A stretch of 11,309 nt of DNA, from positions 1 through 11,309 of the forward strand of contig CAZSVE010000096.1 of the NCBI GenBank assembly GCA_964610175.1, in the 5' to 3' direction. Shown one piece after another: positions 7,222-11,309 of this stretch. Numbering within the stretch: position 1 is the first letter of the stretch; every line of letters begins with the position of its first letter. A program made the position numbers and the translations under genes. The notes beneath the pieces are model-generated. The model worked only from the letters and a program-made list of their open reading frames with translations. It was not told where the DNA came from and did not search any database. The stretch comes from CAZSVE01 sp964610175. Lineage in GTDB: Bacteria; Pseudomonadota; Gammaproteobacteria; HK1.

Positions 7222-7345
7222 TATGGATGGAGATGCCGCGCGCATCATCATGGATGAAGACGACGATTTGCCGGTTCGGGAAGCGGAGGATCGGGAATCA
7301 GCGGGTCGGAAATCGGAGAAGCAATCGGAAGAGCAAGGGTCATGA
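7124..7345 (+). CDS. ccoS: CcoS-type cbb3 oxidase maturation protein
   Basis: CcoS is a short single-span membrane protein needed for maturation of cbb3 oxidase, working with CcoI. Starting from GTG, the 73 residues read VEVIYGLIPGMVLLGLVMVG at the N-terminus (start Val read as Met), one membrane helix at about 3-25, then the family hallmark WAARSGQFDDMDG (24-36) and IIMDEDD (41-47). A charged, Lys/Glu-rich tail (about 50-73) is not part of the conserved core. The gene overlaps ccoI out of frame by 98 nt (7124-7221), far more than the few bases usual for this pair. Its stop at 7345 is 17 bp from the end of the convergent aspartic protease remnant. No T-tailed hairpin was found between them. 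Confidence 0.9.
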   Translation: MEVIYGLIPGMVLLGLVMVGVFIWAARSGQFDDMDGDAARIIMDEDDDLPVREAEDRESAGRKSEKQSEEQGS

Positions 7346-7362
7346 TGGGGTTGGGATAGTAT

Positions 7363-7867
7363 TTACCCTTTCTCCGAGACCGGGCGACTGCGCTCGGAAA
7401 AAGCGTGGCTAATTGGTTCGCTCTTTACCATTTCCAGTGGCTGAATAGAAATCGCTTTCAGGTTCACCTTTCCGATATGGAACAACCGATGGCTTGACAT
7501 ATCGACCGCCGCCTGAGCCTGTTCCAGCACGATATAGCCAATCAACGGTTCATAGATGCCATCCGCCGGTTCCATGTCGAGAAAAAGAGCTTCCGAGTAA
7601 ATAGGTCGGAATCCTTCCATCCTTATCTCGACCGGACCACATATATCGCCCCGAACCATCTGTTGAGTAGCTGTTTCGCAGTCGACGGTTCCGAGGGTGT
7701 CGATGATTACCCAATCTGTTCCTCCAGGCGCTGGGAAGCACCATGTGGGCGGAACCGGTATCGACAAACGCATCGCAGTCGATGCGCGCCTCCCTGTCGA
7801 AGAGGTTCGTTATGGATACGTTAGCGGTGATTTTCCCCATAATGATTTCGTTTTCTGCGTTGCTCAT
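7363..7867 (-). pseudogene. Retropepsin-like aspartic protease, frameshifted
   Basis: Two overlapping minus frames together make one protein of the bacterial retroviral-type aspartic protease family (clan AA). The first frame runs from ATG 7867 (or ATG 7840, giving the common MGKI start). It carries the catalytic DAFVDTGSAHMVLPSAWRNR, with the DTG triad. The second frame resumes with LGTVDCETATQQMV, ICGPVEIRMEGF and YEPLIGYIVLEQAQAAVD, which match the usual order of the family. The frames switch near 7690-7712; removing one base restores a 167-residue frame. The length (505 bp) fits exactly one extra base. As written, the product would be the 105-residue N-terminal half with the DTG but without the C-terminal part. 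No ribosome binding site is visible before either ATG. It is either a pseudogene or a sequencing error; the neighbours are also frameshifted. Confidence 0.75.
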
Positions 7868-7947
7868 ACCGGTTGGATGGCATTTTAACTCAGTAATACT
7901 CGTGTTCCCCTAAGCCCCAAAGCTTCGGGGGGTTATGGGAGAAAGGA

Positions 7948-7969
7948 GAAAAAGGGTCGGACCCCTTAT
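7948..7969. repeat. REP-like short palindrome
   Basis: AAAAAGGGTCGGACCCCTTATT contains the perfect inverted repeat GGGTC-G-GACCC. It sits directly after the stop codon of the antitoxin-like remnant. Palindromes of the form GGGGTCnGACCCC are common extragenic repeats in proteobacteria, often linked to RAYT transposases, but no such transposase is in this window. Just beyond it, 7906-7930 has a second weak stem (TAAGCCCC with GGGGGGTTA). Confidence 0.4.
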
Positions 7970-8176
7970 TGCTCGTATGCCGTTTTGTGGGTTGCAATTG
8001 GTCTTCGAATTTCCGGAACCAATTCCATGGGTATGTCCATGACCGCCTGATTGGGGACCTCGAAGGCAGCCTCGTCTTCTGCGGCCGCTTCATTTTTCTG
8101 ATTGTAATTCACAGTGGGAAAGTACTTTACGGATCCGGTCTTCATCCCAGCCGGAAGGAAATGCGGTTTTTTTCAT
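7966..8176 (-). pseudogene. Antitoxin-like small protein, frameshifted
   Basis: ATG 8176 is preceded by AGGAG (8186-8190) at 9 nt, a strong ribosome binding site. The first frame reads MKKTAFPSGWDEDRIRKVLS and stops at a TGA after the run of five A (8093-8097 on the plus strand as T). Dropping one A lets the frame continue with NEAAAEDEAAFEVP and end in VMDIPMELVPEIRRPIA, giving 69 residues. I recall short bacterial proteins with exactly this order (FPxGWDE-R-R-VL, then AEDEAAF, then VPxELVPxVRxLI), so one gene was interrupted. Its ATG overlaps the stop of the toxin-like remnant (ATGA), the arrangement of a two-gene toxin/antitoxin unit. The acidic middle and small size suit an antitoxin, but no function has been shown to my knowledge. 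Confidence 0.7.
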
Positions 8177-8461
8177 GTAAGTTTTCTCCTTTGGCGACGT
8201 CGAAATGCGGCAAGGGGTTTCCCTCCGAGTTCGCAGGCGGTAATTGTAAACACACTATCTGGCTCCCGATCGAGGACATAAACTACCCTCAAGTACCTTT
8301 CCCCGGATGTTCATCCAATAGCCACCCATGATCCATCTTCCTCGGTCCTATCTTCCACAGGACGATAGCAGAATATCCCGGACTTCATTCTCGTTTATAC
8401 CGTGTCTGTATATATGTGGTGAATCCGTTTGTGGGTCGATGTAGTAACGGATTTTTATCAA
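8173..8461 (-). pseudogene. Toxin-like protein (DUF4258/BrnT-like), frameshift plus stop
   Basis: Two minus frames join into one 95-residue protein. The first, from about TTG 8461, reads IKIRYYIDPQTDSPHIYRHG and then INENEVRDILLS. After one extra base near 8355-8366 the second frame gives PVEDRTEEDGSWVAIG, a TGA stop (8311-8313), then GERYLRVVYVLDREPDSV, ITACELGGKPLAAF and a basic RRRQRRK end. The conserved series (HIYRHG, GSxVAIG, YLRVVYV, FxITAxEL, GKPLAAxRRR) resembles small RelE/BrnT-like or DUF4258 proteins, many of which are ribonuclease toxins; the exact family is my inference. The total of 289 bp is one base more than 96 codons. The in-frame TGA is a single change from CGA. With two independent lesions this copy is very probably dead. 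No good ribosome binding site precedes TTG 8461. Confidence 0.7.
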
Positions 8462-8539
8462 TCTTGGTTTTACCAGAGCCAATATAGAGCGTAGATTGCT
8501 AGGTAAATAAGGGATCAGAGCCTTTATCGTTATTGCTTT

Positions 8540-8561
8540 ACCGGCGCCAATCGACACCGGT
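8540..8561. other. Stem-loop downstream of the small secreted protein gene
   Basis: ACCGGCG and CACCGGT arms (7 bp including one wobble, 8-nt loop) form a GC-rich hairpin about 27 bp after the stop at 8588. No T-run follows on either strand, so it is not a standard intrinsic terminator, but it may limit transcript decay or termination at the end of the orn cluster. Confidence 0.3.
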
Positions 8562-8587
8562 AGTTGTGGAATTGTGGCAACGGAAAA

Positions 8588-8911
8588 CTACTCCAAAACG
8601 GCATATATTATTTCGCAAATATTGCTGCCGTCTTTTGTGCGCAACTTGATCTGTTTATTGCTCAATTTGGCGGCCAATACCAGCGCATAAATTTCCTCAT
8701 GTTTCGGATTTGAATCCAGTAGCGTGAAATACCAACCAGAAACCAAGGAACAGTTCGAAGGACCTACACGCCCATTAAGCGAGATATAAACCACGTTCCC
8801 TTCAGGGTAAATTCGATTTATTCTCTCTTTACAAGAAACACCTCCGCATCCTGCGTATACAAAGCTGGTCATAAGCATAGATGCTAAAAGGCCAATCAAT
8901 ATTTTCTTCAT
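8588..8911 (-). CDS. Small secreted cysteine-containing protein (107 aa)
   Basis: The function is unknown. A classical signal peptide (MKKILIGLLASMLMTSFVYA) ends in a likely cleavage after Ala20. The mature 87 residues have four cysteines (22, 27, 54, 99), enough for two disulfides, and alternating beta-strand-like segments: NVVYISLNG (39-47), NCSLVSGWYFTLL (53-65), a helix EEIYALVLAAKLS (72-84), then KQIKLRT and ICEIIYAVL. I recall many exported ~110-residue proteobacterial proteins with this strand, helix, strand order, somewhat like B-subunit (OB-type) folds; that comparison is inference. AAGGGG precedes the ATG at 7 nt. It starts 19 bp after the protease stop on the same strand, so the two are probably co-transcribed and both leave the cytoplasm. 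It might inhibit, carry or target the protease, or be unrelated. Confidence 0.75.
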   Translation of the reverse strand: MKKILIGLLASMLMTSFVYAGCGGVSCKERINRIYPEGNVVYISLNGRVGPSNCSLVSGWYFTLLDSNPKHEEIYALVLAAKLSNKQIKLRTKDGSNICEIIYAVLE

Positions 8912-8930
8912 ATCAATTCCCCTTTCTCTA

Positions 8931-10352
8931 TTAATTAGAGTGATTGTGGGCAGTTACAAGAATAGGAACCAACTGCACCAAGTCCAAATCAGAATTAGAA
9001 TGAGTGTGAGCAATGATGAGAATGGGGACCAATCGTACCAAATCTAAATCGGAAGCTGGCGGTCCCATAAAACTATATAACAGCAAATTATCCGACCTCG
9101 CATTTGTAATCTTATCCCGGCTTGCGCTATTCACGGTGGCGCTGCTAGTTTCACTCGGCGCAGCACCGGGATGCTCTTCCAAATAAAGCGCCGCCACACC
9201 CGCTACATGGGGGGCAGCCATGGAGGTGCCGCTCAGTGTGGCCGTTGCCGTGTCACTGGTATGCCAGGCCGAGGTAATCCCACTCCCCGGCGCGAAGATA
9301 TCCACGCAATCCCCGTAATTGGAAAATCCTGATCGTTGATCGGCGCTGGTGGTCGCGGCGACCGTAATGGCGTTTGGGACTCGGGCCGGGGATTTGGAGC
9401 AGGCATCTTTATCATTATTGCCCGCGGATACCACATAGGTCACGCCTCGGGCAATGGATCCCGCGATGGCGTTATCAAGCGGAGAATAACTCGGACCACC
9501 CAGACTCATGTTTGCCACCGCCGGAGTCTGGTGATGGGCCGTGACCCAGTCCACGCCCGCGATGATGCCACTGTAAGTTCCGGAACCGGAACAATTCAGC
9601 ACGCGCACCCCGTGCAGGATGACGTTCTTGGCGGCGCCATAGCTAGTGCCGCCGATGGTTCCGGACACATGGGTACCATGCCCGTGACAGTCGTCGGGAT
9701 CATCATCGTTATCGATGACATCGATGCCGTTGCCGACGCGACCCACGAATTCGTCATGGGAAGCCCGGATGCCTGTATCGAGCACATAGACATGCACCCT
9801 CGAGCCCATCTCGGAATAGTCATACGTGCTATCCAGGGGGAGGTCCCGTTGATCGATGCGATCCAGACCCCAGGATGGTGTGGGATATTGCAGGGTGTTG
9901 GCATACACTTCGCCGTTGGGGACGATGTACTCGATCTCCGGCAGGTTTTGCTCTTCCAGGAACTGGAGCGCCTCCGGGGTCAGGGTGGCGGAGAAGCCTT
10001 TCAGGGCATGCTCGTACACGAAGCCGAGTCGGTTCTCGACTGTCGGAGCCGTCGATTCCGCCGTCGATCCTTGGGTAGCCGAGGCCGTTTGGTTGTCGAC
10101 CAGGAATTGGTTTTGATCGACCTCGTTCATGAGTCGCTCGGCGAACCGGCGCACCGATTCCCCGGTAGCGAGGGATTGGGATTGAATGCCCGATGCGGCC
10201 GGTTGGCTGAAAGCGCTGTCCTTGAAGACCACGATGTACTGATTCGGGATGATGACGGTGTCTTCGCTGATTTTGTCGCTGATGTCCCCGGCGGCGGCAT
10301 GGAGGTTGGCGAGGAAGAGAACGCTCGCCAATAGCATGATGATTTTTTTCAT
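8931..10352 (-). CDS. Secreted subtilisin-like serine protease (S8, proteinase K type)
   Basis: This is a 473-residue exported endopeptidase. Order of parts: signal peptide (about 1-20); an I9-type inhibitor propeptide (about 36-152) with NQYIVVFKD at its start and LKGFSATLTPEALQFLEE near 117-134; then the S8 catalytic domain (about 158-430). The triad is Asp192 in VLDTGI, His225 in HGHGTHVSG and Ser377 in SGTSMAAPHVAG; Asn312 in SAGNN forms the oxyanion hole. Cysteines 222, 254, 318 and 349 fit the proteinase K group. After the domain the protein ends in two copies of a 20-residue unit (434-453 and 454-473) rich in Leu, Val and Ile. AGAGGA lies 9 nt before the ATG, inside orn, whose stop overlaps the start (ATGA). 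The proteolytic target is not evident; scavenging of external protein is the simplest role. Confidence 0.93.
   Translation of the reverse strand: MKKIIMLLASVLFLANLHAAAGDISDKISEDTVIIPNQYIVVFKDSAFSQPAASGIQSQSLATGESVRRFAERLMNEVDQNQFLVDNQTASATQGSTAESTAPTVENRLGFVYEHALKGFSATLTPEALQFLEEQNLPEIEYIVPNGEVYANTLQYPTPSWGLDRIDQRDLPLDSTYDYSEMGSRVHVYVLDTGIRASHDEFVGRVGNGIDVIDNDDDPDDCHGHGTHVSGTIGGTSYGAAKNVILHGVRVLNCSGSGTYSGIIAGVDWVTAHHQTPAVANMSLGGPSYSPLDNAIAGSIARGVTYVVSAGNNDKDACSKSPARVPNAITVAATTSADQRSGFSNYGDCVDIFAPGSGITSAWHTSDTATATLSGTSMAAPHVAGVAALYLEEHPGAAPSETSSATVNSASRDKITNARSDNLLLYSFMGPPASDLDLVRLVPILIIAHTHSNSDLDLVQLVPILVTAHNHSN
8934..9053 (-). repeat. Tandem duplication of 60 bp at the protease 3' end
   Basis: Units 8934-8993 and 8994-9053 are 60 bp each and agree at about 43 of 60 positions by hand count. 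They encode the last 40 residues of the S8 protease as two 20-residue units, SDLDLVRLVPILIIAHTHSN and SDLDLVQLVPILVTAHNHSN, with 16 of 20 residues identical. Protein identity exceeds nucleotide identity, which hints at selection on the protein. Confidence 0.85.
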
Positions 10353-10942
10353 GTTGCGTGTTCCTCTCGAGGGGTTTTAGAAACATTTCCTGCACCGAAT
10401 GGCTTGAAAAGATGCTCCCGGTAATACTTCAATTCGTCGATGGACTCGCGAATATCGTCCAGGGCCAGATGGGTGTTCCTCTTCTCGAAACCCTTATACA
10501 CATCGGGCACCCAGCGTTTACATAGCTCCTTCAGGGTGCTCACGTCCAGGTTCCGATAGTGAAAGTATGCCGCCAGTTTCGGCATATACCGGATCAGGAA
10601 ACGACGATCCAGCGAAATGCTATTCCCACACATGGGCGATTCCTCCTCCGCCACATAGCGGCTCACGAAATCCAAGGTCATTCGCTCTGCCTCCGCCTCG
10701 TCGTGGTTGCTCCGCCGCACACGCTCCACCAACCCCGATTTGCCGTGCTGCTCCGTGTTCCAGGCATCCATTCCATTCAGTATTTCGTTCGATTGGTGAA
10801 TGGCCAAGACCGGTCCCTCCGAGAGGATATCCAGTAAAGGATTCGTGATCACGGTGGCAATCTCGATGATATGGTTGGTGCTCGGATCGAGACCGGTCAT
10901 TTCCAGATCGATCCAAATCAGGTTATCGGTATTTTGCGTCAT
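10349..10942 (-). CDS. orn: Oligoribonuclease (DEDDh 3'-5' exonuclease)
   Basis: Orn degrades RNA fragments of two to a few nucleotides, including pGpG from cyclic-di-GMP turnover, to mononucleotides in the cytoplasm. The sequence starts with the diagnostic LIWIDLEMTGLDP (8-20). The DEDDh residues are present: Asp12, Glu14, Asp112 (in CGNSISLDRRFL), His158 and Asp163 (HLALDDIRESI). The length of 197 is a little above the usual ~180, owing to a hydrophilic tail after FGAGN (182-186). That tail overlaps the protease ribosome binding site and start codon. AGGA (10951-10954) precedes the ATG at 8 nt. In many gammaproteobacteria orn stands alone or next to rsgA, queG or tRNA genes; here it leads into a secreted protease. 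A weak TATATT (10979-10984, minus strand) could be part of its promoter. Confidence 0.96.
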   Translation of the reverse strand: MTQNTDNLIWIDLEMTGLDPSTNHIIEIATVITNPLLDILSEGPVLAIHQSNEILNGMDAWNTEQHGKSGLVERVRRSNHDEAEAERMTLDFVSRYVAEEESPMCGNSISLDRRFLIRYMPKLAAYFHYRNLDVSTLKELCKRWVPDVYKGFEKRNTHLALDDIRESIDELKYYREHLFKPFGAGNVSKTPREEHAT

Positions 10943-11309
10943 GGGGCCAATCCTGTAACGGTTGTCTCAAAAAACACTAATATACCGTGAATAAAAAAGC
11001 ATAGGAAAAGCCATTCATTTATGATGTCTAAACCATACTCTATTTCACGAAGAGCCTTGATTTTCAACTGTTGTGTGATGAAATCGTAGCTAGGTCATAG
11101 TGCAGTGCTTCGAAGCCAAAAGGATCACACTGCCGTCGAGGAAGCGCGAGCCTGTTCCAGCGTTTTTTGCCCTTGGATCTTGAATATCGCGATCTCCTGA
11201 TGACCCCGGATCTCGGACTGCCTTCAGGTTCATGTGTCTTTGGAAGAGGCTAGGGGAGTCCTTTCCAATTGAGAGATGAGCCTGAAGGGGTGTTGGAGAG
11301 GGTGAGCCG
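10943..11309. other. Right-edge non-coding region
   Basis: No confident gene is seen in these 367 bp. The part next to orn (10943-11060) is AT-rich and would hold its promoter and leader. GCAGTG (11102-11107) and CACTGC (11128-11133) flank a GCTTCGAAGC palindrome. Near 11130-11230 the minus strand has a short open stretch, GHQEIAIFKIQGQKTLEQAR, ending in a stop. It looks protein-like but is closed by two in-frame stops just upstream, so at most it is a remnant. The right end carries a long imperfect inverted repeat (11222-11287). Confidence 0.45.
11222..11287. repeat. 66-bp imperfect inverted repeat
   Basis: Arms of 28 bp (11222-11249 and 11260-11287) flank a 10-base centre, CTAGGGGAGT. The outer 12 bp pair with one G-T wobble (CTTCAGGTTCAT with ATGAGCCTGAAG). 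The inner part pairs through TTGGAA with TTCCAA and GAGG with CCT(T). A transcript would fold into a long hairpin. It could be a small non-autonomous element, an attachment or recombination site, or a structured RNA. The window ends 22 bp later, so its context is cut off. Confidence 0.55.

Noticed and set aside
7373..7398. TCCGAG/CTCGGA hairpin between ccoS and the convergent remnant as a terminator
   Set aside because: The 6-bp stem is perfect but no T-run follows on either strand, and the loop is 14 nt.
7969..8331. Plus-strand 120-codon open frame
   Set aside because: It is antisense to the reconstructed toxin/antitoxin-like genes, which have consistent family motifs and a strong ribosome binding site.
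9336..10334. Long (332-codon) plus-strand open frame
   Set aside because: It is the antisense shadow of the S8 protease gene, caused by its GC-biased codon use; the protease has a complete catalytic triad.
11125..11235. Truncated minus-strand gene ending near 11130
   Set aside because: Only about 32 codons are open, two in-frame stops lie just upstream, and there is no start codon.

Overview
The window looks like chromosomal DNA of a proteobacterium, most likely gammaproteobacterial. The best markers are an oligoribonuclease (orn) with all its catalytic residues and the CcoI/CcoS maturation proteins of a cbb3-type cytochrome oxidase. G+C is moderate, and the intergenic stretches are visibly more AT-rich than the large genes. 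No rRNA, tRNA, CRISPR array, intact transposase or phage structural gene was seen. This is a housekeeping/accessory mosaic with many decayed parts.

Layout from left to right. (1) 1-1269: one leftward gene of an uncharacterised family (249-782), followed by about 490 bp with a doubtful small ORF, several self-complementary segments and the first copy of a dispersed repeat. (2) 1270-3687: leftward crcB (fluoride channel) and a leftward SulP-type anion transporter with a STAS domain; a Fur-box-like site lies between them. (3) 3688-4590: about 900 bp with no convincing gene but two more copies of the same ~110-bp repeat, in opposite orientation to each other. (4) 4591-7345: rightward ccoI and ccoS, overlapping out of frame by almost 100 bp. 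They are found here without ccoNOQP or ccoGH. (5) 7363-8461: three leftward accessory genes, all broken. They are a retropepsin-like aspartic protease and a toxin/antitoxin-like pair. Each appears to carry one extra base, and the toxin-like gene also has an in-frame stop. (6) 8588-10942: a tight leftward cluster of orn, a secreted subtilisin-like (S8) protease and a small secreted cysteine-containing protein. orn and the protease overlap by 4 nt, and the small protein follows 19 nt after the protease. (7) 10943-11309: no gene, but a 66-bp imperfect palindrome near the right edge.

How the parts fit together: CcoI and CcoS would act together in copper loading and assembly of a cbb3 oxidase encoded elsewhere. 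CrcB exports fluoride. SulP imports an inorganic anion that cannot be specified from sequence. The Orn/protease/small-protein cluster is probably one transcript, so a nuclease that degrades RNA to its last dinucleotides is apparently co-expressed with an exported protease. The most notable unexplained signals are the three-copy dispersed repeat, the cluster of single-base frameshifts, the tandemly duplicated hydrophobic tail of the protease, and the long ccoI/ccoS overlap. I did not find a clear new multi-gene system; the closest candidate is the exported protease with its small secreted partner.
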